Positions 33,656 through 44,450 of a DNA stretch of 64,000 nucleotides are shown here, piece by piece. The stretch comes from Sternotherus odoratus (taxonomy: Eukaryota; Chordata; Testudines; Kinosternidae). A program made the position numbers and the translations under genes. Position 1 is the first letter of the stretch, and every line of letters begins with the position of its first letter. The stretch spans positions 32,363,390 to 32,427,389 of the forward strand of contig JAVMKO010000003.1 of the NCBI GenBank assembly GCA_032164245.1. Direction: 5' to 3'. The notes beneath the pieces were generated by a model, which saw only the letters and a program-made list of their open reading frames with translations, was not told the origin of the DNA and ran no database searches.

Positions 33656-36559
33656 GCTTATAGTAGAGTTACTGAATAAGAATCCATTTCTGAGTGTCAG
33701 ATGTGGTGTGCTATGTCTTAAATGGCAAGAAATACTCTACGAGTGTAAAACCACTGTTAGATTATAATCAGGCCAAAGATATAATAGGAATCTGGTATAT
33801 GAACAAGTCTTTTATAAAACAGAACAGTAATTGGCACATTTGTATGGCAAATCATATTGATGTACTTTACTGTGTGCAGATGTTTACTTATGGAGGAAAG
33901 ACATATCTCCTTCCCCCCCCAGCACTACCCCCAACTTTTTCAGCTAACGAGGGGGGCACTATTGTCTCTCAGTGAAACTTATTGACTTTGGGGGGCATTA
34001 TTCCTGACATATACCAGTATGAGTAAGGTCAGACTCAGATTTATAGGATATTTAAGTACAGTTTGTGTGTGCATATGTATAATGGAGGCATCAATATTGC
34101 CTTCATATTTAAGACTCTGCTGATCTGAGACTTGCACATATAATTCTAAATATTCATGCATTTGGCTGTTTGGAAAATGCCAACACTATCAAAGTTCAAT
34201 TTGCCACTGAAAGGTTAGATGAAATAGAGATGGAGATGTCAATAAACATCATTCTCTGGTTCAAGAGCTGTAAAAATGGGAATGTGTGACCATTATTACA
34301 TTTGCTTAGGAGTTTATTTTAAGAACTGAGATAAATGCTGTTGGAAGCCTAGGTCTTCCAGGTGTGAATGATATGCAGCACTGCATGCTTACACTTATCA
34401 GAACATGTCACCAAGTATCTCAGTAAAGTCTGCTGAACTAGAGGGTAATGAGAAGGCTTTGTGGTGTATGCTCAAATATGATTTGTACCTAGACAATTTA
34501 CTGAATTAATGAACTGATTGAACATATATTTTGTGACACTCCCTTGTCGGTTGAAGTATTGTAAGTAACATTCATACTTCTACCAAAGACATTGTTATTA
34601 ATAAAACTGTCTTCTCCGGATTATGAAATAATTCAGATCAGTATGGATAATTCAGATTGGAATGTTTATATGTGTCCATACATTATATAATAGATCTTGC
34701 AACAGTATAGGATAAAGATGTAAGCAGTTAGTAGGATTTCAAACGAGTGCTGAAAAGAGCACTACAAATAGGGTTAACTAGTGAGTTGTCCTGTGTACAA
34801 CAGCTTCAACTGGATATGACCTGGTAGCTAGCCAATGTGTGCTGCTGCTAATTAGATAATGTGATTACATGTCCTTACTGAGGACAGTCTTCAGGACACA
34901 CCCAGCGGGGCACTGCAATAGTCCTCGTGGGGCTATGATGGAATGATGCATGGAATGATGTATGGATGGGAGGGTTCCATTTCCTTGTCTATGGCTTCTT
35001 CATGGATGGCTATCTTGCAGATGGACCCTTCAATATATATCTACACGTCTCTGGAAGCAAATAAGAATTTGTTGGGGCATGGTTCCTAGACATCCTAGCC
35101 AATGAAAATTCTGTTTTGGCTTCTGTAGTTATTGACTGGATGAAGCATCACATGAATAGCTAGTGTACTTGAGCTGTTCTTTTATTACAGTGAGTTTTCT
35201 TCCCATCTCCTCTGATACTAATATATTTCACTGATACAGTTTCATGGAAATTACAATTCAGCTTCAGTCAACTTTATTACCATAAAGTAAACAAGTCCTG
35301 ACAACTGTAAATACAGTACAATAAAATATTTAGGATATGTTTCATAGTAATACTATGTTTGTTCCATTCTAATTTAATGGCAGGTTGTTACATATTGTGA
35401 GGCTATTTTTTCAACAATTTTTACTTCTGTTTTGTGGGCTTATGCACTGATTTCCCAGCCTATAATATAGAACAGTCAAGCAGCCTTCATCAGTTGTGGT
35501 CCTTTCGCTTCAGGGCTTCCTTTATGGAAAATGTATACAGAGTCCAAACAAAACAAAACCAGCAATAGCAAAACAAAGACAGCAACTACAACCATTCTCC
35601 ACGCACAGACCTATAAAAAAGGCTTTGGTTCACAACCAGCTGTTTCCCCTCTGCTGCCAACCACACAGCCTTTTATATTTCACTTACTTCATCTCAGAGG
35701 CCAAGATTAATTGGCCACTGCATTACCATTTAGGGGCAGAGATCTTAAATGTTACTATTGTTTTTCTCACTTTATTTCTGTGCGGCATTATTATTTCACT
35801 CAGTATGAGGAAGTTTCTTTTGTCTCCACATTTTGGATTGTGCAGTAGAAAATATCTTGGTTTCAATCTCCCTTCTCTCACATTGAATACAGACTCGTTC
35901 TTCTCTGGGATCTCAGTGTGCCATGTATCTCCCAATTTATATTTTTAAGCGACTGATTTATGTGAAGGTCTGGGTCTACTCACCTCTGGGGTACCTCCTT
36001 CTGGGCATGTCTGGGGATTAGTTCTGCCTGGCCAACACCCCTTCCTGTGCTTGTATTTCATCTCTCTCTGTGTCTGGCTCTCTTGGGACTCAAGTGCTGT
36101 TGTCTCTAGACTTGGCCCTCTGGCTAGGTCATAGAATTCCTTCCCTTCCAGGGTGTCAAAAGCCTTTCAGGACCCACTGTTCCAAGCAGTCCTTCCTCTC
36201 ACTGGTCCCTAATGGAGCCACTGCCCCGTGGCTGGCAGGGGATCACAGGTCTGACTCCAGGTGTCTTGAGACATTGCTCGCACTGCCCGGTCACCCAGGA
36301 TTGGGAGCCGTGCTGCCTGCCCACCCACCAGGTCCTCTGGGATTGAGAAGGCGGGCTCTGGGCTTTGGTGAGGGAAAGAGGGTGGGAGAGGCAGGGCCCC
36401 GAGCAGAAGGTGGGGCCCATGTCAGAAAGTAAATAAGAATGTCTCCTGCAGGTTTGTGAAACATATCTGAAGGATAGAAAAAAGAAATGGTAATGAAAAT
36501 CCAACAAATAATAGCAACATTGCATGACATTCTACATCAGTGATTTTTCATTTGGACAA
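33656..36559. other. Unassigned sequence with a GC-richer block
   Basis: 33656-35950 is AT-rich without recognisable features. 35960-36440 is GC-richer and contains open frames in both directions (for example 36070-36432) but no domain. It could be an unrecognised repeat. Confidence 0.45.
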
Positions 36560-37160
36560 ATCAGCAGCATTTGCAACATATCCAGTTGTTCTTCTCTGAA
36601 CTTTCCCCAGTTTTTCCACGTCTTTCCAGAACTGGCCACAGTACTCCAGTTGAGGCCTAGTCAGTGCAGAATAGAGTGAAAAAAATTACTTCTCGTGTCT
36701 TGCTTACAACACTCCTGCTAATGCAGCCCAGAATGATGTTTGCTTAATTTTGCACTGCTGCCTCGTATTAAGCTTTTGATCCACTATGACTCCTAGATCC
36801 CTTTCTGCAGTATTCCTTCCTAGGACGTCATTTCTCATGTTGTATGTGTGAAGTGATTGTTCCTTCCTAAATGGAATACTTTGCATTTGTTCTTATTGAA
36901 TTTCATTCTATTTACTTCAGACCATTTCTCCAGTTTGTCCAGATCATTTTGAATTTTAGTCCTATCCTCCAAAGCATTTGCAACCCCTCCCAGCCTGGTG
37001 TCATCAGCAAACTTTATAAGTGTACTCTCTGTGCCATTATCCAAATAACTGATGAAGATGTTGAACAGACTCAGACCCAGAACTGATCCCTGTGGGATAT
37101 CACTCAATATATCCATCCAGCTTGACTGGGAACCGCTAATAACTACTCTCTGGGAACATA
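36560..37160 (-). mobile_element. CR1 LINE ORF2 fragment with intact FADD
   Basis: The minus strand from 37116 encodes PQGSVLGLSLFNIFISYLD, then IKFADDTRLGGVANALEDR and NRMKFNKNKCKVFHLGR. A second frame reads YNMRNDVLGRNTAERDLGVI and VDQKLNTRQQCKI. The reverse transcriptase catalytic FADD is preserved, but the copy is truncated at both sides. Confidence 0.92.
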
Positions 37161-37339
37161 TTTAGAGTACTTTGATAATCTGAGCCTAAGAAAATAACAG
37201 TCTCCCTAAAATCCTCCATTCCATGGTTGCAGCATTTCAGAGAAATAGCCCTCAACAAAATTCCAGAGAAAGAGATCGGCATCCAGTTAATCCAAATAGG
37301 ATTTTTCTGTGTCACTCATTGTTATATATTATGTGCATT

Positions 37340-37535
37340 TTGCATACATTAATTAAATTAACCTCACTATACCCTCATCAGCCAGGGCAGTATTATTATT
37401 CCAATTTTACTGATGAAAAAACTAATGCAGAATGAAGTTAGGTAACTTGTCCAAGGGCATCTCTAATGGCAGTGCTAGGAACAGAAACCCAATCTGATTC
37501 ACAATTCAGTGCCTTAACTACAGGCCATAAATATT
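37340..37535 (-). mobile_element. MIR-type CORE-SINE
   Basis: The plus strand shows the complement of a MIR: attattattccaattttact, then gttaggtaacttgtccaagg, gcagtgctaggaacagaaac and the head cagtgccttaactacaggcc. Confidence 0.7.
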
Positions 37536-38325
37536 AAATAGAGTTCTTTATATTAAACATATACTGAGTATAATCCTGGCCACAATGAAGGCAAAAGCAG
37601 CTCCACCATTGACTTCAATTGGTCCATAGTATCTTTTAAAGATGTAAATTGGTATGGGGCATATGGGCATATAAATGGAGATAAGTGAAATAAATAGATT
37701 TATCATAGTAGATGATAATAAAGTGAATACATTATAGAGCTAAAATTACCACATACATTTATATTTTTCTCCCTACAGCTGAAAATGCAGTTTTTGACTT
37801 ATTTTTTTCAACTTTAATAAATGAAATATTGATAGTGTTAAGTTGAATTTTATTCCAAACACTATTGTCCTTGTTGATTTTAGCTAGAACTCTCTTCTCC
37901 TGTCAAGATGAGTTTACATTCAAGTGTGTCATAAGATCTAGTGACAAGTACAGACAGTGTTTAAAATATGAGCAGCATAATATAGTTTAAGCAGCCAGTG
38001 ACCTTGATTGAAGACTTGTCATTTTATCTATTTATTAAGTTCCTCCCCTGTTATCATTTCAAGTTTAAAGCAAATCAGGAACTGTTATTTCAGCCATCAC
38101 AAGAACTTCAGAGGTAAAGAAAAAACATTTATCCATAGCCACTCTTTAGAATGGACTGCTTTTAGGTTAAATATGAGCATGAATTACTAGACGTAGACTT
38201 CAGTAGCAAAATCGCGATGTGTGAACTGTGCTAGGTCTTCCTTACCATCCATCTTTTCTATTAAGTGACTTGTGTGCCTCTGAAAGATGCTGCATTGGCA
38301 GAACTGGGAAATAGACTCTGTTTAT
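37536..38325. other. Unassigned AT-rich sequence
   Basis: Nothing certain. catagtatc and ccattgacttcaattgg near 37600-37635 may be a MITE scrap. Confidence 0.4.
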
Positions 38326-38333
38326 CTACTGAG

Positions 38334-38769
38334 CAGGGCAGAATCCAGGCACCAGCGGAGCAAGCATGTACTTGGGACGGCACCTTCTAAGGGGTGGCTA
38401 ATCTTGGGTTGGTGGGCTGGCACTCTTTTTTTTTTTCTTTTTACTTCAGTGGGGCAACAGTCGGGCAGGGAGTTGTTCTAGCGGGGTGGCGCTCGGGGGG
38501 GGGTTGTTTCGGCGAGGCAGTGCTCAGGTTTTGTTTTGTTTTGTTGTTTTGTTGGGGCAGCGCTTAGACGGTTGTTTTTTGTTTTTGTTTTGGCGGGGCG
38601 GCACTCGGGGGTTGTTTCGGTGTGGAGATACTTGAGGGGTTTTTTGTTTGTTTGTTTTGGTGGGGTAACAGTCTTTCCTTTTTGCTTCTGGGAGGGCAAC
38701 GCTCATTTTTGTTTTGTTTTGTTTTATTTTGTTTTGCTTGGGATGGCAAAAAAGTTAGAGCCAGCCCTG
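38334..38769. mobile_element. Non-autonomous hAT element, CAGGGC-ended
   Basis: The ends are cagggcagaatccagg (left) and the complement of cagggctggctctaac (right). Flanks ctactgag (38326-38333) and ctactaag (38770-38777) match 7 of 8. The interior alternates ggggcggc-like units with T-rich runs (ttttgttttg), five or six times. The frames in it are artefacts. Confidence 0.85.
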
Positions 38770-38777
38770 CTACTAAG

Positions 38778-39573
38778 CACAGCAAATACAACCCAGGCAG
38801 TGTCCCTAGCTAACCATTGTATCTCTGTTCTGCTGTGAGGGACCACACCTATGTTCATGAGTGTGTTTGAGTCTCCAACCCATTCAATTTTTGATCTTTC
38901 AGCAAAATCTGACACTGAGGATGTCAGTTCTGACAGTGTTTTCTATAATATTGACACCTCTCCAGTAGGAATTGAACAAGACATGACTTATTTGTTTAGC
39001 ATAAGCTAGAAAGTAGTTGATAAATTGTGGGTACTACTCTTCTGGGCTGTGCAGTACATTGTGCTACACAATTATCTATAGCTAGAGCTGCGGCCACAAC
39101 AGGGCCTCCACTCAGATGGTCTTGGACTTTTGTGGTTGCCCTTTGAATATGCAAGATTTGAGTTTGGCAAATCTTGCCTCCAGTAGGATGACATGGGTTT
39201 ATAATCACTGAAATTGCATCCTGCTGAGCTTTCTCTTGCAACTTCTAACATCATGGTAACAACTAATGATTCCAATTGTTCTTTGCCAACTTTCCATAAT
39301 ACTGATAATTAGCTAGAGGGGATGGCTTAGTGGTTGCCAACTGTCCAGGGATAGTTCCCTAGAATACAGCTCTAAATTGTAGAAGATCTGACTACCCTTT
39401 ATTCTTATCAAGTAGGTAAACCAAGTTCCATTAATTTTAATTCATAGAGTTGTTTTTGCTAAGACACTGTATTCTTAGCATTAAAGACCACATCACACTT
39501 AAAAAAAAGTACAGATCAACCCTGATGTCTTTTCCAAAAATTGCAACTCCACTATATGACTATTCATTATGTC
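38778..39573. other. Unassigned sequence
   Basis: Nothing recognisable. Confidence 0.5.
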
Positions 39574-39724
39574 CATGGGCAGCTCCAGGCACCAGCCTAG
39601 GAAGCACATGCTTGGGGTGGCATATTTTAAGGGGCGGCATTCCGGCCAATCTTGGGGCGGCACATTTGGGACCCCCCACCTTTTTTTTTTTGCTTGGGGT
39701 GGCAAAAAAGCTAGCGCTGGCCTG
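39574..39724. mobile_element. Short hAT element of the CAGGGC-ended family
   Basis: It has the same layout as 38334-38769: gcagctccaggcaccagcc, catgcttggggtggca, a T run, tgcttggggtggcaaaaaag and an end gcgctggcctg. The target duplication is not convincing. Confidence 0.7.
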
Positions 39725-40533
39725 CCAAGTGTCCAGAAAGGTGACCAGAGGCAGGTAAACTGATTCTTTTCTGTGTTATAAATGCTTTAGTTTCATTTGG
39801 AATGGGAGGCACTACCTAAATGTAGGCTACTACCTCCAATGGGTACAACTGGGAACATAATTTCTGACTGGGGTAACTCATAAAGGGTCATGATACAGTA
39901 GGGAAAATAGAAATGAAGTGTCGCACCAGCATGAATCAGAAACAAAGAAAAGGGAACTTGCTGTACCAAGTGATGACAGAGAGAGTTGCCTGTTAAGACA
40001 AGTGTGACAGCAGACTGTGATGTTCATTGATGTACACTTTTTGAAAGTCTTAGCACTGACAACTGCACCTAGCTCCCATTGGAAGTTAGATGCCATAAAA
40101 ATGTTCAAACTAATCTAAAACCACCAGCATTTTACTCTGTTTAATCATCTGACTTATCATAAAAACAACTTTGCACAAGCCTTTGTCACATGTTTCATAT
40201 TATACCTTAAAATGGAATGAAATTTTCCATGTGTATCAATAATGATCAAAATGAAGGCAAAAATAACACTCTCTCTTTCAGATGCCTCAGAGTTTCCTGG
40301 CCTGCAGGCTGCCTTTCCAGATGTAGCCTCTGTTTTGTCTAATTCTTATTATGCAAGCACACTGCAATGAATATGCATTGCTTTTTAATGTGCACTGTGA
40401 AGGTCACAGGGAGGGAAATCCATTCCTGAACTATGCAAGGTGCATTGAAGAGGATGGCACTTCGTAGTCTCTTCAGATTGAACTTTTAAAAAATTCCTGC
40501 CTAAAGTAGATTAAAAGGAGGGGAGGGTGCCTT
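39725..40533. other. Unassigned sequence with an old MITE scrap
   Basis: cacctagctcccattggaag, then ttagatgcc (40065-40094) resembles the arm of the MITE at 42209. The rest is unrecognised. Confidence 0.4.
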
Positions 40534-40541
40534 CAGCTAAA

Positions 40542-40723
40542 CAGCAGTTCTCAAACGGGGGGTTGTGACCACCTGAGGGTTGCCCCCCCAATTCCAGGGG
40601 GGTCACGAGCCCCTGACACTGCTGAAATACTGTTCTGCGGCATTTTGGCGGACATACATGGGTCCCAAGCAGACACCGGTATACAAAAAGGGGTCACCGA
40701 GCTGAGAAGTTTGAGAACCACCG
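40542..40723. mobile_element. Short hAT MITE, TTCTCAAAC-ended
   Basis: The ends are cagcagttctcaaac (left) and gtttgagaaccaccg (right). The flanks share agctaa (cagctaaa at 40534-40541; agctaaca at 40724-40731). At 182 bp it is a deletion derivative of the type at 14797. Confidence 0.75.
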
Positions 40724-40731
40724 AGCTAACA

Positions 40732-41354
40732 AATATGTTAAATCACCTAAGTCAGTGAGAGCTTGCGAGATCCCAGCAGGTATTGCAAGATTCTGTAATA
40801 TGTTACACAGTTTCTATGGAACTTTTAAGAACCAATTTTGGATTGATTTACAGCCTCATACAGCCTGACTGATGTCAATGGGATTATATGGAGTATTAAT
40901 CAGCGCAGAGTTTGGTTTGTCCTATTCTTCTGTCTGCAATGAGAATGTCCCCTGCTTGTCATATCTTTCAGTGGCTGCCACTGTAAACTGGAATTGAATT
41001 ATGTTTTTACTAAGTTACAACTGACACACCTCACATTCAAGTGACCTGGCAATTTGATCCATCTATCAGAAATAATATGGTCTGTATGAGTAGCAACACT
41101 AGTTTAAAATGCCTTCCTGGGCTGACACTATGGAGCAACTGGTAGCACTGCCACCACATGAAAAAAAAGAAAGAAAAAGAAAAAAAAAACCTTTCATGTT
41201 CTCCGGTGCAGATGTAGAAGCATGAGTACTAGCAGGGTTGGCCAGGGAAATTCTGTTTACCTATTACTTCCATCTCCATTGACTTCAGTGGAATTGCTCC
41301 ACATTTTCACCAGTGTTAGAGAGAACATAATCGGATCTATTGATTTATATTTAA
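40732..41354. other. Unassigned sequence with an A-rich tract
   Basis: An A/G-rich tract of aaagaaagaaaaag type lies at 41160-41191. Nothing else is recognisable. Confidence 0.5.
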
Positions 41355-42196
41355 CTAGTGTAACAGCCCGTGTACACGGGCCAGGCCACCCCATCCAGTC
41401 CCTTCTCCCGCACCCCCCTCCCTGCTCGCCCTCCCATCGTCACCCTCCTCCGGGATCCTTCCCCCGAGGGGTTGAGGCCTGCAGTGCCCCTCGCGGCGGG
41501 GGGGATCAGGGCTCCCCGGCCTGGAGTGACACTCAGGGGCTGGTGGCGCCCAAACTGCCTCCTGCTCCGGGGGAGAGGAGCTGAGTCCTTCGGCTCCCTG
41601 TGCCGGTAACTCCCGTCCCTCCGCGCCCTCTGCTAACCCTGGTGCCCGCCCCTCCTGGTAACCCCAGTCCTACTGCGCCCCCCGGCAACCCCCGCGCCCA
41701 CACCTGGTAACCCCCGCCTCACAGCGCCTTCCGGTAACCCCCGTCCCACCACGTTCTCCGTAACCCCTGCGCCTGTCCCTCCCAGTAACCTGCGACGGTC
41801 CCTCCGTACTCCTGGTAATCCCCGGTAACCCCTGCGCCTGTCCCTCCCAGTAACCTGCGATAGTCCCTCCGTCCTCCCAGTAATCCCCGGTAACTCTTGT
41901 GCCCGCTCCTCCCGGCAACCCCAGTCCCACTGCCCCTGCCCTTTCCGGGAGCCCTTAGTAACCTGCGTCCTCTGGTAACCCTTGTCCCCCTGCCATGCTC
42001 CCCGCCCACCCCACTGATACGTCCTATCCTGCCGTGCCCCCTCCACCATAACCTGAGGTAACCCAAGTCTTCTTTCTCCTATAAACCCTGCACCGTGTGC
42101 CACTGAACTACACCTCCCAGCATGCCGTTCGTCCGGGCCGTCTCTACTGCGCATGATGGCTTCACACAAACTTCCCTAGCCTTTTATTATATAGGA
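41355..42196 (-). mobile_element. Non-autonomous Helitron
   Basis: On the minus strand the 5' end is TCCTATATAATAAAAGG, preceded by A. The 3' end is the hairpin GCCCGTGTACACGGGC, then TGTTACACTAG, followed by T. TC start, CTAG end, subterminal hairpin and A/T insertion site are the standard Helitron signature. The 842-bp element has no Rep/helicase. A 64-bp tandem duplication lies at 41761-41888. Frames up to 178 residues across it are not coding. Confidence 0.92.
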
Positions 42197-42208
42197 TGGA
42201 CTGAGGTC

Positions 42209-42288
42209 CAGATTGTTGAAAGTGTTTAGGCACCCAGCCTCCATTGGAAGTTAGATGCCTAAATGCTTTTAATGATCTGGTCCAGAAT
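42209..42288. mobile_element. Palindromic MITE
   Basis: ggtccagattgttgaaagtg and gcttttaatgatctggtcc are inverse partners. The centre cacccagcctccattggaag, then ttagatgcc is also palindromic. Confidence 0.65.
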
Positions 42289-42314
42289 CCCAGATATTTA
42301 TTATCTCCTTAGGA

Positions 42315-42450
42315 ACTTGGTGTGGTGGCATGTGCATGTAATCCTAGCTGGTTGGGAGGCTATAGTTGGCAGATTGCTCAGGAGTTCTAGGCTGCTGTGT
42401 GCTATGCCAATGGGGTACTACTATCAATGGGCTACTGACAACCTGGCCAG
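42315..42450 (+). pseudogene. 7SL (SRP) RNA pseudogene, 5' portion
   Basis: ggtgtggtggcatgtgcatg, taatcctagctggttgggag, gcagattgctcaggagttct and aggctgctgtgtgctatgcc follow the order of the 7SL RNA 5' (Alu) domain. 7SL is the RNA scaffold of the signal recognition particle. A few bases (TGAGCCC region) are missing before caggagttct, and the match fades after ggggtactactatcaatgg. attatct occurs on both sides (42300-42306, 42509-42515), a possible retroposition duplication. It is decayed and not expected to function. Confidence 0.75.
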
Positions 42451-42515
42451 CGGGTAGCTAGAGCAGCATATCTGATGCATTGTGGTCAACGCTCCCCCTC
42501 TGAGGGTGATTATCT

Positions 42516-44384
42516 GATTGTGTATACCAGCTTGCCTTCTAATATTGCTGGGTCTGTGTCTTTTGTTACCTATAAGCAGAAACAAATCATTGGATGTTTG
42601 AGATAGAGGAGGTTTTGTGTGTCTACTCTGAACTTTGTAATGAGCCTTGTGTGAGTGGATTTGGTGGGAAGGGGGAAGGATCCTAAATGTGTGAGTGGAA
42701 TCTGAGAGACACAGCATGCTTTTTGTTGCATATGTTTGTTAAGCATCTTGGACCACACCTGTTTTTTGTCTCTTTTATGAAACTTGAGCAGATACAGACT
42801 TAACTGTGTCCTCCCTCCACTATATCAGAGTTCCAAGTTCTTATAAAACATTACAACTTCTAGGTGATTTTGCAGACCACAGAGCTCTGGAGAGTCCAGG
42901 TAAGTTTTTGAATATTTATCCAAATTAAATTGACTGTTATGTTTGCCCATCCCTGTGTCTTTGATGTATTTCTCTTTTTCATTTACATATGGGGTTTCCT
43001 ATGGACTAAGGGTTTTGTGGTTCTTCTTTTAGTATATATATTTTCTACTCCTACTAAACCATTGTTTTTTAAAATTCAGATTGTGCACATATGATGATGT
43101 TGAGTGTGGAGTAGACTTGATTAGATAAATGACTGATTCAGGAATTGATGTATAATTCTACAGGTCATCCTCTGCATTTTAATTGGAATGACTTTAAAGT
43201 CCCAAAACTCTATGTTACAGGCGAGTGTCTATACTTGAATATTTCCACCAGTGGTATTTCTATCTTGGAAAATATCTTCTTTGGAATTTTGCTCAAAACC
43301 AAAAGAGTTAATATCATTGTGCCAAAAAGTAGATGCTATGCACATTTCTTTACTAAGGGATACAGAGATTTTGTCTTTGCTTTACAAATATTTCTGGAGG
43401 AAAATAAAACTGTCCAAATTATAATCCTAATGACAGTTTCTCTCTCCTATTAACAGACCTTAGATTCTCACAGGACAGCTGCCCAAACTGGAAAAAAAAT
43501 TTCCTTCATTTCACTGGCAACAAACAAGCTGTGATCTGCTTAATAATTCAAATGAGCAGAGTTTAAATGAATAGAAAGAATGCATTATTTACCTATCAGA
43601 ATATCTGATTTCTAATGATGTTGTGAAGGCTTTAATAGAGGATAATGCAACAGATGACAGTAAATATTAACCTTGACAAACATTTTAGGACTGCAAAACC
43701 AGCAAGGGTTTTTTGCTATGAGTATGTTCTCACAAGTGGTGTCCGAAGTTATATTACAAAAATAATATATGTCATGTCATGTTATCTGTGATTAGTCCAT
43801 GTCATCTCAGGAAAAACATAGAGGGGAAACAGTCATTGCCTGAAATGTTTTTAGAATTCACAGGAAAATTAATGAATAACTAATTTATCAGATAGTAATT
43901 GTTTTTAAACCTCAAGTATCTGAGTTTCCTGTTCATGTTATTTTCGCATTTTGCTGTCCAAAGTTTGGATGTAATACTTGTGGTTCCTAAAAGCAGGTCC
44001 TTAACTGTGGAAGGCCATGACCATCTCTCCTTCCCCACTAAGTGACATCCCATCCTTTGAAGGTTATCTGTGATTTTATTAAAACTTATAAACAAAACAC
44101 ACAAGTAAACACATCAGAACTCACCAAAGAGCAAGTTATGCTCCTATCCAGATAATGCGAGAAAATTACGACCTCCCCCCATGGCCTTTAAGGTCCAGTT
44201 TTCCAGAACGGTGTCAACCACGTTAACAGACTAGACCACCTCCACTTACTAATTTCCACAATACTATATCAGTTCAATTCCTCTTCATCAGCGTTATCTC
44301 CCAATGGAGATATTATTCACATAAACTATGTAGACACACCTCTGGATTCTACAACACAGTAATAAATATGCATTTTTTATTCAA
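42516..44384. other. Unassigned sequence
   Basis: The longest open frame (43145-43453 +, 102 residues) has no recognisable domain. No repeat family is seen. Confidence 0.45.
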
Positions 44385-44450
44385 GAATAGCAGCCATATT
44401 AGTCTGTATCCATAAAGAAAGTGAGGAATACTTGTAGCACCTTAGAGACT
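44385..44450 (-). mobile_element. PLE 3'-end fragment
   Basis: agcagccatattagtctgta, then cttgtagcaccttagagact is the terminal PLE sequence in inverse orientation. It is truncated after ~65 bp and no inverted partner is visible. Confidence 0.7.

Noticed and set aside
41633..42169. 178-residue minus frame with repeated GVTG/GRD motifs
   Set aside because: It falls wholly within the Helitron and reflects a cggtaacccc-rich tandem sequence.
43145..43453. 102-residue frame as a gene
   Set aside because: No domain, no homologous family recognised and no splice or promoter context; such frames are common by chance in 64 kb.
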